Of a stretch of 64,000 bases of DNA, positions 25,655-35,015 are shown piece by piece. The stretch comes from Limnobacter alexandrii (GTDB taxonomy: Bacteria > Pseudomonadota > Gammaproteobacteria > Burkholderiales > Burkholderiaceae_B), in the NCBI RefSeq assembly GCF_005871185.1, contig NZ_SWKN01000010.1, forward strand, positions 1-64,000, given 5' to 3'. Position 1 is the stretch's first letter; every line of letters starts with the position of its first letter. Both the position numbers and the translations under genes were made by a program. The notes under the pieces are model-generated. The model was not told where the DNA came from. It saw only the letters and a program-made list of their open reading frames with translations, and made no database searches.

Positions 25655-25966
25655 ATGAGCAAGTACGCAGCAGCACTAATCGCGGGTTCCCTATTCATTA
25701 ATCTCGGCAGCGCGATGGCCAGCCCTGAGATGGTGAGAAAGTACAATTGCACGGCATGTCATGCCGAGGACAAAAAAAAGTACGGTCCTACCTATCAACA
25801 AGTGGCCTTGAAATATTCTGATGAGGCTGGCGCGGCTGAAAAGCTGGCCAAGAAAATTCAAACAGGCGGTGCAGGGGTGTGGGGGAATACGCCCATGCCC
25901 GCGCAGCCGCGTGTGACTGACGAAGATGCACTGGCCATTGCCCGGTATATTTTGTCGGTGAAGTAA
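25655..25966 (+). CDS. Periplasmic class I c-type cytochrome
   Basis: A 103-residue precursor. A signal peptide (cleaved after AMA, about residue 23) precedes a small cytochrome with one haem site CTACH and the axial Met in NTPMPAQ near the C-terminus, a pattern of the c551/c552 group. It should carry electrons in the periplasm. Its place just after the PQQ-type dehydrogenase suggests it accepts electrons from that enzyme, which is inference. Confidence 0.9.
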   Translation: MSKYAAALIAGSLFINLGSAMASPEMVRKYNCTACHAEDKKKYGPTYQQVALKYSDEAGAAEKLAKKIQTGGAGVWGNTPMPAQPRVTDEDALAIARYILSVK

Positions 25967-25970
25967 ATAA

Positions 25971-25999
25971 AAAAAGGCCATCACAGGGATGGCCTTTTT
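25971..25999. terminator. Bidirectional terminator shared by cytochrome c and ssrA
   Basis: AAAAAGGCCAT pairs perfectly with ATGGCCTTTTT around a seven-base loop. On the plus strand it follows the cytochrome stop codon by a few bases; on the minus strand it starts nine bases after the tmRNA CCA end. It therefore ends both transcripts. Confidence 0.88.
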
Positions 26000-26007
26000 C
26001 TTTTGTT

Positions 26008-26391
26008 TGGTGGAGCCGGCGGGAATTGAACCCGCGTCCGCAAATCCTCCACTACCAGTTCTACGTGTGTAGTCGTCTTCTTTGTATTTAACGGCTACTG
26101 ACGAAAAGCGACATTCTTCAGCATCCGCGATCCACCTAATTTAACTTACCGGCCGGCAGCATTCCGGTAAGCGGTCCGATGTAGATGATCCCACTGCGGG
26201 TTTGACCCCGCCCAGCCCATCGGCGAGCTGGTGTAGGAAGTCCAAACTAAACTAGCTTAAGCAGCTAGTTTGAGTTCGGGGCTAAACGAAGAGTCGTTTG
26301 CGTTTAAAGTTTTTCAGATGGATTTACGAGGTAACTGATCCTCGACACGCCCCAATAGCTTTGCAACCCACGTCGAAACCAGATCGACCCC
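26008..26391 (-). ncRNA. ssrA: Transfer-messenger RNA (tmRNA)
   Basis: The minus strand gives a full tmRNA of about 384 nt. The 5' GGGGTCGATCTGGTTTCGACG pairs with the 3' CGGCTCCACCA end to form the acceptor stem, and the T-arm GGTTCAATTCCCGCC is next to it. The RNA rescues stalled ribosomes and adds a degradation tag. The resume codon is GCA (26301-26299) after the AAAC stretch, and the frame reads ANDSSFSPELKLAA then TAA at 26259-26257. The tag is 14 residues, longer than the usual 10, but keeps the AND start and LAA end. A 7-bp hairpin (ACTAGCT/AGCTAGT) holds the stop codon. Confidence 0.97.
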
Positions 26392-26403
26392 ATTGGAAAC
26401 CCA

Positions 26404-26409
26404 ATTATA
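26404..26409 (-). promoter_or_regulatory. -10 element of the ssrA promoter
   Basis: Consensus TATAAT on the minus strand, 13 bases before the tmRNA 5' end. No good -35 is seen at the right distance. The promoter lies in the gap after the gph stop codon. Confidence 0.5.
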
Positions 26410-26428
26410 ACACCCTTGATGTGGGGGC

Positions 26429-27085
26429 TCACATTCTTATTTCAAGCCACCTGGCCAAATCATGCGCAGTTTTAATCACCGCATCGGCACCCCATTGCTC
26501 AATAGGGCTGGCAATGTAGCCATACTCAACAGCCACGGTCGCCATGCCAGCCTCCCGGCCTGCGATTACATCCCGCTCATCGTCGCCAATCATTACACAT
26601 TGTTCGGTGGGCAGGCGCATGTGGCCCGCTGCCATGAAACAGGGCAGTGGTGAGGGTTTTGGTTTTTCAGCCGTGTCGCCGCCAATCAACACACTACATC
26701 CTTGGGTCAAGCCCAGTTCATGTACCAATTTCTCGGCTAGGTAGAAGGGTTTGTTGGTGACAATTCCCCACTGCGCGCCACGTGCCTTGATTTCATTCAG
26801 CAAGGGAATAATCCCGCTGTACACCGCGCTTTCCCGGGCAATTCTGGCCTCGTAACGTTCAAGAAACTCGGCACGCATGGCCGGGAATTCCGGGTAGTGC
26901 ATTTCCAGCCCGAATCCTGCTTTCAGCAAAGCGCGCGCACCGCCCGAGGCCAGATGTTCCATGGCACGATAAGGCGTAATGTCCACGCCGCGATCGCTTT
27001 GCATGTCTTGAATGGTGCCGCACAGGTCGGGCGCGGTGTCTACCAGCGTGCCGTCCAGGTCGAACAGAATTCCTTTAAAAGGCAT
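26429..27085 (-). CDS. gph: Phosphoglycolate phosphatase
   Basis: A haloacid dehalogenase-type phosphatase of 218 residues: motif I FDLDGTLVDT with the nucleophile Asp near the N-terminus, motif II IVTNKP, the Lys in EKPKPSPLP and motif IV MIGDDERDV. It hydrolyses 2-phosphoglycolate formed during DNA repair or oxygenation. The start ATG at 27085 has AAGGA eight bases upstream; an earlier ATG at 27115 lies inside ubiG. The gene follows ubiG by 11 bp, the usual ubiG-gph order in Burkholderiales. Confidence 0.93.
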   Translation of the reverse strand: MPFKGILFDLDGTLVDTAPDLCGTIQDMQSDRGVDITPYRAMEHLASGGARALLKAGFGLEMHYPEFPAMRAEFLERYEARIARESAVYSGIIPLLNEIKARGAQWGIVTNKPFYLAEKLVHELGLTQGCSVLIGGDTAEKPKPSPLPCFMAAGHMRLPTEQCVMIGDDERDVIAGREAGMATVAVEYGYIASPIEQWGADAVIKTAHDLARWLEIRM

Positions 27086-27096
27086 TGAACAATTCC

Positions 27097-27813
27097 TTAA
27101 GCGGGTTTTCTGCAAGCCACCATGTAATTCACATCGGTGTCGCGGGCCAGCCTATACACCTTGGTGAGCGGGTTGTACACAAGCCCGATGATCTCCGAAA
27201 AATCAAGTTTGGACAGGCGGGCATATTGGGCCAATTCGGACGGTTTGATGAATTTTTTATACTCATGCGTGCCTTTGGGCAACAGGTTGAGTACATACTC
27301 CGCACCGACAATCGCAAACACAAAGCTTTTGGGGTTGCGGTTGATGGTCGAGAAAAACAGCCAACCGCCGGGTTTGCACAAGTCGGCACAGGCTTGAATG
27401 GTTTGTGCGGGGTCTGGCACATGCTCCAGCATTTCAAGGCAGGTCACTACGTCAAAAGTGCCTTGTTCCTCGGCAGCCAGTTGTTCTGCCGACACATACC
27501 GGTAGTTCACGTTGTTGACGCCAGTTTCCAGTTTGTGCAGTTCGGCCACTTTCAGTGATTTGTCTGCGAGATCAATGCCCAGAACATCTGCGCCACGGCG
27601 CGCCATGCTTTCAGCCAGAATGCCGCCACCACAGCCCACATCCAGCACGCGTTTGCCTTTCAGTCCAACCCGTTCATCAATCCAGTTCAATCGGAGCGGG
27701 TTGATTTCATGCAGGGGGCGGAACTCGCTGTTGGGATCCCACCATTTGCTGGCCAGGGCGGAGAATTTGGCCAGTTCGGCATGGTCAACGTTGTTGGATT
27801 CGATACTGCTCAT
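27097..27813 (-). CDS. ubiG: Ubiquinone biosynthesis O-methyltransferase
   Basis: A SAM-dependent methyltransferase of 238 residues that carries out both O-methylations of ubiquinone synthesis. Family marks are ASKWWDPNSEFRPLHEINPLRL at the N-terminus, the SAM-binding VLDVGCGGGIL, and the LEHVPDP loop. The ATG at 27813 matches the family start (a TTG at 27840 is also in frame). It sits between ompA and gph on the minus strand. Confidence 0.96.
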   Translation of the reverse strand: MSSIESNNVDHAELAKFSALASKWWDPNSEFRPLHEINPLRLNWIDERVGLKGKRVLDVGCGGGILAESMARRGADVLGIDLADKSLKVAELHKLETGVNNVNYRYVSAEQLAAEEQGTFDVVTCLEMLEHVPDPAQTIQACADLCKPGGWLFFSTINRNPKSFVFAIVGAEYVLNLLPKGTHEYKKFIKPSELAQYARLSKLDFSEIIGLVYNPLTKVYRLARDTDVNYMVACRKPA

Positions 27814-27869
27814 TGTTAAAGGCTCGCGTTGTGTGTTCAACAGCCTTTAGTTTAACCGAAGGCAGAAAC

Positions 27870-27898
27870 AAAAAAGCCCGGCTGGGCCGGGCTTTTTT
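27870..27898. terminator. Strong bidirectional terminator after ompA
   Basis: AAAAAAGCCCGGC and GCCGGGCTTTTTT form a 13-bp perfect stem with a three-base loop. It lies between the ompA stop and the ubiG start, so on the minus strand it ends ompA transcription before ubiG-gph. Confidence 0.92.
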
Positions 27899-27920
27899 GA
27901 TCAGAACCAGAGGTTATTAA

Positions 27921-28577
27921 TTACTTAACAACTTTCTGTGTTGCGTTGAATTCAATCTCAACGCGACGGTTCTTGGCGCGACCTTCACGGGTCTTGTTGT
28001 CAGCCACTGGCTGGCTTTCGCCCATGCCCTTGATCTGGATACGGTCAGCTGGCACGCCCTTGCTTACCATGTAGTCCTTCACAGCCTGAGCACGACGCTC
28101 GGACAGCTTCTGGTTGTAAGCATCGGAACCGATTGAGTCGGTGTGGCCGATTGCGATGACGCTGTTCAGGTCAACCTGACCCAACTTGGCGATTTCAGAA
28201 TCAATACGGTCCTTGCCGCCTTGCTTCAGAGTGGCCTTGTCGAAGTCGAAGTATGCATCAGCTTCCAGGCTTACTTTCGTAATCACTGGTGTTGGCGCAG
28301 GTGCAGGCTCAGGAGCAGGTGCTGGTGCAGCAACTGGTGCTGGTGCTGGCTTCTTGGGGATCAAGTCAGGATCGCATTCCTGAATTGCCAAAGCGGCTGT
28401 GAAATAGCTGGTGCGGATGCACTCGCCGGAGCCGTCTTTAACAACCTTGCCGCTGCCATCTACTACATAGCCTGCCAGGCCTTCACCTTTGTCTGTTGTG
28501 TGGGCCATAGCGGCTGTAGACGCTGTACCAATGGCCATTGCCATCAGAACTTGCGTGAGAGTCGACATTTTTTTCAT
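27921..28577 (-). CDS. ompA: OmpA family outer-membrane protein
   Basis: A 218-residue exported protein: signal peptide (MKKM start, cleavage after AMA), a short N-terminal domain with two cysteines, an Ala/Pro-rich linker (about residues 85-105) and a C-terminal OmpA/MotB domain. That domain has YFDFDKATL and the peptidoglycan-binding residues in GHTDSIGSDAYNQKLSERRA and NRRVEIE. It links the outer membrane to the cell wall. It lacks the eight-strand barrel of enteric OmpA, as is common in betaproteobacteria. The ribosome binding site AAGGAG is six bases before ATG, and a strong terminator follows. Confidence 0.93.
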   Translation of the reverse strand: MKKMSTLTQVLMAMAIGTASTAAMAHTTDKGEGLAGYVVDGSGKVVKDGSGECIRTSYFTAALAIQECDPDLIPKKPAPAPVAAPAPAPEPAPAPTPVITKVSLEADAYFDFDKATLKQGGKDRIDSEIAKLGQVDLNSVIAIGHTDSIGSDAYNQKLSERRAQAVKDYMVSKGVPADRIQIKGMGESQPVADNKTREGRAKNRRVEIEFNATQKVVK

Positions 28578-28652
28578 TGTTGCTCCTTGGGTTAAATAGG
28601 GGTTCAAGCTGGTTGATAGTTTACAGTAGAGGCTGTCATAGTTATCACCCTC

Positions 28653-29975
28653 TCAACCAACTTTCTCGACACGAGTCTGCCACACTCGTTGGGTTTTTCG
28701 CATGATTTCCCCGACTAATTGTGCCCTTTTGCCCACAAGTTGTTGCGATTGCACAACTTGAATGCCCGCTACCCAAACATGCTTCACGTCTCTGGAAGCC
28801 CCGCTGTAAGCCAGTTTCGAGATTAGATTGTGGTTGGGTAGCTGGTGCGCAGACTCTCCGATCGCCACTGCAATCAGGTCAGCCTGCATTCCCGGAGCAA
28901 TGTGTCCAATCAGGTGGTCTGCACCCAGGGCCTTTGCCGCATTGCAAGTCATGCTCTTGAGCAACTCGCCCGCGTTGAATGCGGTGGCATCGCCGCTGGC
29001 TCCTTTGCACAGCAAGGAGGCCAGGCGGCCTTCTTCCCAAAGATCCAGCTTGTTGTTGCTGGCTGCGCCATCGGTGCCGATTACCACGTTGACGCCCGTT
29101 TTCAGGGCTGCTGCCACAGGTGCGATGCCGCTGGCCAGTTTCAGGTTGGAAGCCGGGCAATGCACCAACGTTGCACCCTTGGCCGCCATCACCTGCAATT
29201 CATGCTCGTTCAGGTGCACCCCATGAACGGCCAACAAACGCTCGTTGATCAGGCCCAGTTGTTCGAATCTGGCGAAGGGCCGCATGCCGTCGCGGCTTGT
29301 GGCATCGCTCACTTCACTGGCGGTTTCATGCAGGTGGCAGTGAATGGGCAGGTCAAGTTCCTCGGCCAGCATGGCCATGTGTTTGAAGGTATCGTCGCTC
29401 ACGGTATAGGGGGCATGCGGGGCCACCGTCCAGTGCACGGTGGTCTCGTGTTTGAATTTGTCTCGGGCGGCTATCCCCAATTCGATGTATTGCTTCGCTT
29501 CTGATGCGTAGCGGGTCGGAAATTCGATCACGGTGATGCCTACAAATACCCGCGAACCCACGTCCAGCGCAGCCTGCACAACCTGATCGGGGTAGAAATA
29601 CATGTCGTTGAACGTTGTGATCCCACCTTGAAGCATCTCTGTGGCCGCAAGCACGGTGCCGTCGTACACGAATTCAGCATCCGCCAATTCGCCTTCAAGC
29701 GGCCAAATCCGGGTTTGCAGCCAGTCATGCAGGGCCAAGTCGTCTGCGGCACCGCGCAGCAAGTTCATGGCCGCGTGGGTATGGCAGTTAATCAGGCCTG
29801 GCATGAGCACTTGCCCGGGCAGATCAACCCTGTCTGCGTCGGGGTGTGTCTGCAACATGTCGTCGCGTGGTCCAATCGCCTGAATTTGATCGTGATTGAT
29901 TAAAACCGCATGGTTTTCAAGCACTTCGGTGGTGTGGTTCAGGCACAAGAGCCATTGGGGGGTCAGCAGTTGCAT
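28653..29975 (-). CDS. mtaD: TRZ/ATZ family amidohydrolase, S-adenosylhomocysteine/methylthioadenosine deaminase-like
   Basis: An amidohydrolase of about 440 residues. Metal ligands are seen in NCHTHAAMNLLRG, in the PIHCHLHET strand, VHGVHL and GTDGAASNN. The overall pattern fits the TRZ/ATZ subgroup that deaminates S-adenosylhomocysteine, 5'-methylthioadenosine or related adenosine compounds; MtaD is the closest named member I know. The ATG at 29975 is used; a GTG four codons upstream is also possible. It lies 75 bp upstream of ompA on the same strand, and in Burkholderiales this gene is often near ubiG and gyrA. The exact substrate is unproven. Confidence 0.8.
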   Translation of the reverse strand: MQLLTPQWLLCLNHTTEVLENHAVLINHDQIQAIGPRDDMLQTHPDADRVDLPGQVLMPGLINCHTHAAMNLLRGAADDLALHDWLQTRIWPLEGELADAEFVYDGTVLAATEMLQGGITTFNDMYFYPDQVVQAALDVGSRVFVGITVIEFPTRYASEAKQYIELGIAARDKFKHETTVHWTVAPHAPYTVSDDTFKHMAMLAEELDLPIHCHLHETASEVSDATSRDGMRPFARFEQLGLINERLLAVHGVHLNEHELQVMAAKGATLVHCPASNLKLASGIAPVAAALKTGVNVVIGTDGAASNNKLDLWEEGRLASLLCKGASGDATAFNAGELLKSMTCNAAKALGADHLIGHIAPGMQADLIAVAIGESAHQLPNHNLISKLAYSGASRDVKHVWVAGIQVVQSQQLVGKRAQLVGEIMRKTQRVWQTRVEKVG

Positions 29976-30034
29976 GGGCAGGGTCACTAGATGATTTGGA
30001 ACGCACCATTGCGCCCAGTTTCAGCGATTTTGGC

Positions 30035-30043
30035 TGATACAAT
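30035..30043 (+). promoter_or_regulatory. Extended -10 promoter of gyrA
   Basis: TGA-TACAAT gives an extended -10 element (TGnTAnAAT form) about 100 bp before gyrA. No strong -35 is present, which fits an extended -10 promoter. The mRNA leader would be around 95 nt. Confidence 0.45.
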
Positions 30044-30144
30044 CGAAAGCTTGCAAGTGTAGCGCCAGGGATGTGACGCCGCCGTGAATGGCAGCGTCCC
30101 GGATTGTTATTCCTTCAGTCAAATAATTCAACACAAGAAGAAAC

Positions 30145-32766
30145 ATGGATTCATTCGCAAAAGAAACGCTCCCTATCAGTCTTGAAGAGGAGATGCGCAG
30201 GTCTTACCTCGACTATGCCATGAGTGTAATCGTTGGGCGGGCTCTGCCGGATGTGCGCGACGGCTTAAAGCCCGTGCACCGCCGAGTGCTGTTTGCCATG
30301 CACGAGTTGAACAACGACTGGAACCGGGCTTACAAGAAATCGGCCCGTATTGTGGGTGATGTGATCGGTAAGTACCATCCCCATGGTGACTCTGCGGTTT
30401 ACGACACCATTGTTCGCATGGCGCAAGATTTTTCTTTGCGTTACATGTTGGTCGATGGCCAAGGTAACTTTGGCTCAATCGACGGCGACAATGCTGCGGC
30501 CATGCGATACACCGAAATTCGTCTGGCCAAAATTGCTCAGGAGATGTTGCTGGACATCGACAAGGAAACCGTCGATTTCGGCCCAAACTATGACGGCAGC
30601 GAGCGAGAGCCAAAAGTATTGCCTGCCCGCTTGCCCAATTTGCTGGTCAATGGTTCGTCGGGTATTGCGGTGGGTATGGCCACCAACATGCCCCCGCACA
30701 ACCTGAAAGAAGTTGTAGCTGCCTGCCTTTATGCCATTGACGCACCAGAGTGCACGGTTGACGATTTGATCGAATTGATCCCGGCGCCCGATTTCCCCAC
30801 CGCAGGGATCATCTACGGCATCCAAGGCGTACGCGAAGGTTACAGAACTGGCCGTGGCCGCGTGGTCATGCGCGCGAAAACCCACTTCGAAGACATGGAC
30901 AAAGGTGGTCGCCAGTCCATCATCGTCGATGAATTGCCTTATCAGGTGAACAAGAAAACACTGCTTGAGCGCATTGCCGAGTTGGTGTCTGAAAAGAAAA
31001 TTGAAGGCATTTCCGACATTCGCGACGAATCTGACAAAGACGGTATCCGAGTCGTCATTGAGCTGAAGCGCGGTGAGGTGCCCGAGGTTATCCTGAATAA
31101 CCTGTATAAAAATACCCAGCTGCAGGACACCTTCGGCATCAACATGGTGGCTTTGGTTGATGGCCAGCCGCGTTTGTTGAACTTGCGTGATCTGATTTTC
31201 TACTTCTTGCGCCATCGCCGCGAAGTAATTACCCGCCGCACGGTGTTCGAGCTGCGCAAAGCCCGGGATCGTGGCCATGTGCTTGAAGGCTTGGCGGTGG
31301 CATTGGCCAATATTGATGAATTCATCGCAATCATCAAGGCTGCACCCACACCACCGGTTGCGAAAGCCGATTTGGTGGCCAAAAGCTGGGACTCGTCCAT
31401 TGTTCGCGAAATGTTGTCGCGCACTGAGCTCGGCGATTCTGGTGGTGCCAAAGCGTTCCGCCCCGAAGGTTTGCCCGCCCGTCTGGGCTTGCAAGACGAT
31501 GGCATGTATCGCTTGAGCGAAGTGCAGGCGCAGGAAATTTTGAACATGCGCCTGCAGCGCCTGACTGGCCTTGAACAAGACAAGATTTTGAATGAGTACA
31601 AAGAGGTGATAGACCAGATCGCCGACCTGCTCGATATTTTGTCCAAGCCCGAACGGATCAACCAGATCATCAAAGACGAATTGACATCGATTGGCAACGA
31701 GTTCGCCGATGAACGTCGTTCAATGATCGAATTCAATGCCACGGAACTGGGCACTGAAGACTTGATCACGCCCCAGGACATGGTGGTGACGCTTTCCCAT
31801 TCCGGTTACATCAAGAGCCAGCCATTGACCGAATACCGCGCCCAGAAACGCGGTGGACGGGGCAAGCAGGCTGCCACCACGAAGGATGACGACTGGATTG
31901 ATTACCTGTTCGTGGCCAACACCCACGACACCATTCTCTACTTCAGCAACGCAGGTCGTGTGTATTGGTTGAAGGTGTATGAAGTACCGCAAGGTTCGCG
32001 CACTTCGCGTGGTCGCCCGATCATCAATATGTTCCCATTGGCTGAAGGTGAAAAGATTACCGCCGTCTTGCCAGTGAAAAGCTTTGAAGACGAAGAAAAG
32101 TATGTATTCATGACCACCAGTTTGGGTACGGTCAAGAAGTCGAAGTTAAGCGATTTCTCCCGCCCCATGAAGCGCGGCATTATTGCGGTGAACCTGGATG
32201 AAGGCGATTTCCTGATTGGTGCTGCCATGACCAACGGCACCAACGATGTCATGTTGTTCAGCGATTCGGGCAAGGCAGTTCGTTTTGATGAAAACGATGT
32301 GCGAGCCATGGGTAGAAATGCCCGTGGCGTGCGCGGTATGAACCTGGAAGAGGGCCAACGCGTAATTGCCATGCTGGTCGCTGAAAGTGAAGAGCAATCG
32401 GTATTGACGGCCACCGAAAACGGTTATGGCAAGCGCACACCGGTGGCCGAGTACACCCGCCACGGTCGTGGTACCAAGGGCATGATTGCGATCCAAACCT
32501 CCGAGCGCAATGGCAAGGTTGTGTCGGCTGTGTTGGTCAACCCCGCCGATGAAATTATGTTGATTACCACCGGTGGTGTGCTGGTTCGTACCCGGGTTTC
32601 AGAAATTCGCGAAATGGGGCGCGCCACGCAGGGCGTGACCCTGATCAGTGTGGACGAAGGTACCTGGTTGTCTGGTTTGCAGCGGATTGTCGAGTCGGAT
32701 GCCGAAGATTTGGGTGAGGCCGAGGAGGACAACTCCCCTGACGCGCCCGCCGCCACTGAAGAGTAA
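30145..32766 (+). CDS. gyrA: DNA gyrase subunit A
   Basis: The 873-residue subunit that cuts and rejoins DNA in type II topoisomerase gyrase. The catalytic tyrosine is Tyr122 in [10 protein letters not shown]. The quinolone-resistance region [10 protein letters not shown] has Ser83 and Asp87, the susceptible-type residues. The C-terminal domain begins near residue 530 and contains the gyrase box QKRGGRGK, a close variant of QRRGGKG, and ends in an acidic tail. serC follows by 27 bp, the usual Burkholderiales order. Confidence 0.98.
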   Translation: MDSFAKETLPISLEEEMRRSYLDYAMSVIVGRALPDVRDGLKPVHRRVLFAMHELNNDWNRAYKKSARIVGDVIGKYHPHGDSAVYDTIVRMAQDFSLRYMLVDGQGNFGSIDGDNAAAMRYTEIRLAKIAQEMLLDIDKETVDFGPNYDGSEREPKVLPARLPNLLVNGSSGIAVGMATNMPPHNLKEVVAACLYAIDAPECTVDDLIELIPAPDFPTAGIIYGIQGVREGYRTGRGRVVMRAKTHFEDMDKGGRQSIIVDELPYQVNKKTLLERIAELVSEKKIEGISDIRDESDKDGIRVVIELKRGEVPEVILNNLYKNTQLQDTFGINMVALVDGQPRLLNLRDLIFYFLRHRREVITRRTVFELRKARDRGHVLEGLAVALANIDEFIAIIKAAPTPPVAKADLVAKSWDSSIVREMLSRTELGDSGGAKAFRPEGLPARLGLQDDGMYRLSEVQAQEILNMRLQRLTGLEQDKILNEYKEVIDQIADLLDILSKPERINQIIKDELTSIGNEFADERRSMIEFNATELGTEDLITPQDMVVTLSHSGYIKSQPLTEYRAQKRGGRGKQAATTKDDDWIDYLFVANTHDTILYFSNAGRVYWLKVYEVPQGSRTSRGRPIINMFPLAEGEKITAVLPVKSFEDEEKYVFMTTSLGTVKKSKLSDFSRPMKRGIIAVNLDEGDFLIGAAMTNGTNDVMLFSDSGKAVRFDENDVRAMGRNARGVRGMNLEEGQRVIAMLVAESEEQSVLTATENGYGKRTPVAEYTRHGRGTKGMIAIQTSERNGKVVSAVLVNPADEIMLITTGGVLVRTRVSEIREMGRATQGVTLISVDEGTWLSGLQRIVESDAEDLGEAEEDNSPDAPAATEE

Positions 32767-32793
32767 ATAAACGGTTAATTGCACAGGGCACGC

Positions 32794-33912
32794 ATGTCTA
32801 GAGTTTGGAATTTTTCTGCAGGTCCGGCGGCTTTGCCTGAGCCAGTCTTGCGCCGTGCCGCCGAGGAAATGCTGGATTGGCATGGCAAGGGCTTGTCCGT
32901 GATGGAAATGAGCCATCGCAGTCCCGAATACACCAGCATTTTCGAGAAAACCCGCAGTGATTTCCGCAAACTGTTGAATGTGCCCGACACTCACGACGTT
33001 TTGTTTATGCAGGGTGGCGCAGTGGGTATGAATGCAATTGTGCCCATGAATTTGCTTCAGGGTTTTGAGCAAGCAGCCTTTGTCAACACAGGTGCATGGT
33101 CGAAAAAAACCACCAAGGAATTTTCAAAGTACGGGCTAGCGCGTGTGGTGCTGGACAATGCAAACGCCTTGGCCGATGCAGCCGCCGCCTGTTATGTGCC
33201 CGAGTGCAGCTCGTTGCTTGACCGGGTGAATGGTCAGCAAATGGCTTATCTGCATTATTGCGACAACGAAACCATCAGCGGTGTTGAATTCAGTGGTCAA
33301 ATTGAAGCCATGGCCAGTCAGCTGGACTGCCCTGTAGTTGCCGACATGTCCTCGAACATCTTGTCAAAAACGCTCGACGTGAGCAAATACGGTTTGATTT
33401 ACGGTGGTGCGCAGAAGAACGTGGGCCCTGCCGGGGTCACCATCGTGATTGTCGACAAGACATTGCTTAATCGTGCCTTGCCGATATGTCCATCTGCATT
33501 TGAATTGGGCACCGTGGCTGAGAACGGGTCCATGTACAACACCCCGCCCACTTACTCCATTTACATCGCAGGTTTGGTGTTTGAATGGTTGCTTGAGCAA
33601 GGTGGTGTGCCTTGGGCGCAGGCCCAGGCACAAGAGAAGGCCGCTTTGTTGTATGGCACCATTGACAGCAGCAATCTTTACAACTGTCCGGTTCGTACTG
33701 CCGACAGGTCTCGCATGAATGTACCTTTCACCTTGGCTGATGAGTCCCTGAACGGGCGGTTTTTAAGCAAGGCTGCCGAGTGCGGTTTGGTGCAGTTGAA
33801 AGGACACAAGTCAGTGGGCGGAATGCGTGCTTCCATATACAACGCCATGCCGGTCGAAGGGGTCAAGGCCCTGGTCGAGTTCATGCTTGAATTTGAAAAG
33901 ACGGAGGCTTGA
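32794..33912 (+). CDS. serC: Phosphoserine aminotransferase
   Basis: A PLP enzyme of 372 residues that makes 3-phosphoserine for serine, and 4-phosphohydroxythreonine for vitamin B6. The N-terminal WNFSAGPAALP and the PLP lysine at about residue 208 in YGGAQKNVGPAG are diagnostic. The ATG at 32794 is used; the frame opens further upstream at a TTG that extends the protein by five residues. Its stop codon overlaps the pheA start (TGATG), so the two are translationally coupled. Confidence 0.97.
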   Translation: MSRVWNFSAGPAALPEPVLRRAAEEMLDWHGKGLSVMEMSHRSPEYTSIFEKTRSDFRKLLNVPDTHDVLFMQGGAVGMNAIVPMNLLQGFEQAAFVNTGAWSKKTTKEFSKYGLARVVLDNANALADAAAACYVPECSSLLDRVNGQQMAYLHYCDNETISGVEFSGQIEAMASQLDCPVVADMSSNILSKTLDVSKYGLIYGGAQKNVGPAGVTIVIVDKTLLNRALPICPSAFELGTVAENGSMYNTPPTYSIYIAGLVFEWLLEQGGVPWAQAQAQEKAALLYGTIDSSNLYNCPVRTADRSRMNVPFTLADESLNGRFLSKAAECGLVQLKGHKSVGGMRASIYNAMPVEGVKALVEFMLEFEKTEA

Positions 33913-35003
33913 TGAGCACGCCTGATATTAATGCGGAGTTGTTGAAATTTCGCGATCAAATCGATGACATCGATCAGCAAATGCTGGTGTTGCTGAACAA
34001 GAGGGCAAGCCTGGCACAATCCATCGGTCATGTGAAAGCGAAAACCGATGCCCCTGTGATGCGCCCCGAGCGGGAAGCACAAGTGCTCGACAAATTGAAT
34101 GCTGCCAACTCGGGGCCTTTGAATTCACAGCACATCAACACCCTGTTCAAAGAAATCATGTCGGCTTGCCGCTCCCTGGAGCGTGAAGTGCATGTGGCTT
34201 TTCTTGGCCCGCTAGGCACCTACAGCGAACAGGCTGTGTGGTCGTTCTTTGGGCATTGTGTTCAGGCTGAACCTGTAGAAACCATTGAAGAAGCCTTTCG
34301 CCAGTTGCAGGCACAGCAGGTTGATTTTGCCGTGGTGCCCGTTGAAAACTCAACAGAAGGGTCGATTGCCCGCACGCTCGATGCACTGGTTGAATCAAGT
34401 GCCCTGGTGTGTGGTGAAGTGCAGCTTGCCATTCATCATCAGTTGTTGTGTCAAACCGGGTCGCTCGAGGGTATTGAAAAAATTTGTGCGCATCCTCAAG
34501 CCTTGGCACAGTGCCGTGGCTGGCTTTCGCAATATGCACCACACATTCAGCAGGAAACCGTGGCAAGCAACGGTGTGGCGGCTCAAATGGCCAGCGAAAA
34601 TGTCAAAGTGGCTGCAATTGCCGGTCAGGCTGCGCGAGAACGTTATGGCTTGAAGGCTTTTCAGGAGCACATTCAGGACGATGCCCACAACACCACCCGT
34701 TTTCTGGTCTTGGGCAATCAATTAACCGGACCCTCCGGGCAAGACAAAACAAGCCTGGTTGCCTCGGTGCCCAATCAACCGGGTGCGGTTTACAAAATGT
34801 TGGAGCCGTTCAATGCTGAGAACGTGTCCATGACCCGGCTTGAATCCCGACCCGCTCGCAACGGGCGCTGGGAATATTATTTCTTTATCGATCTGCAGGG
34901 CCATCAAACCGAGCCAGCTGTGGCAAAAGCCTTGGATCAACTGAAGCAAAACGCCTCTTTTTTGAAAGTGCTGGGTTCATACCCGGCCGCACAACGCACC
35001 TGA
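33912..35003 (+). CDS. pheA: Bifunctional chorismate mutase/prephenate dehydratase (P-protein)
   Basis: A 363-residue protein with three parts: an AroQ chorismate mutase (about 1-90, with FRDQIDDIDQQMLVLLNKRA), a prephenate dehydratase (about 95-275, FLGPLGTYSEQA and VVPVENSTEGS) and a C-terminal ACT domain with the phenylalanine-binding ESRP motif. It makes phenylpyruvate from chorismate and should be feedback-inhibited by phenylalanine. GGAGG lies four bases before ATG, and the start overlaps the serC stop by one base. Confidence 0.97.
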   Translation: MSTPDINAELLKFRDQIDDIDQQMLVLLNKRASLAQSIGHVKAKTDAPVMRPEREAQVLDKLNAANSGPLNSQHINTLFKEIMSACRSLEREVHVAFLGPLGTYSEQAVWSFFGHCVQAEPVETIEEAFRQLQAQQVDFAVVPVENSTEGSIARTLDALVESSALVCGEVQLAIHHQLLCQTGSLEGIEKICAHPQALAQCRGWLSQYAPHIQQETVASNGVAAQMASENVKVAAIAGQAARERYGLKAFQEHIQDDAHNTTRFLVLGNQLTGPSGQDKTSLVASVPNQPGAVYKMLEPFNAENVSMTRLESRPARNGRWEYYFFIDLQGHQTEPAVAKALDQLKQNASFLKVLGSYPAAQRT

Positions 35004-35015
35004 CGACGTAGCACC

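Noticed and set aside
26298-26519. Open frame of 73 codons on the plus strand over ssrA
   Set aside because: The tmRNA on the minus strand explains the sequence fully.
30475-31578. Minus-strand open frame of 367 codons inside gyrA
   Set aside because: It mirrors conserved gyrA codons; gyrA is certain. The frame is a by-product of codon bias.
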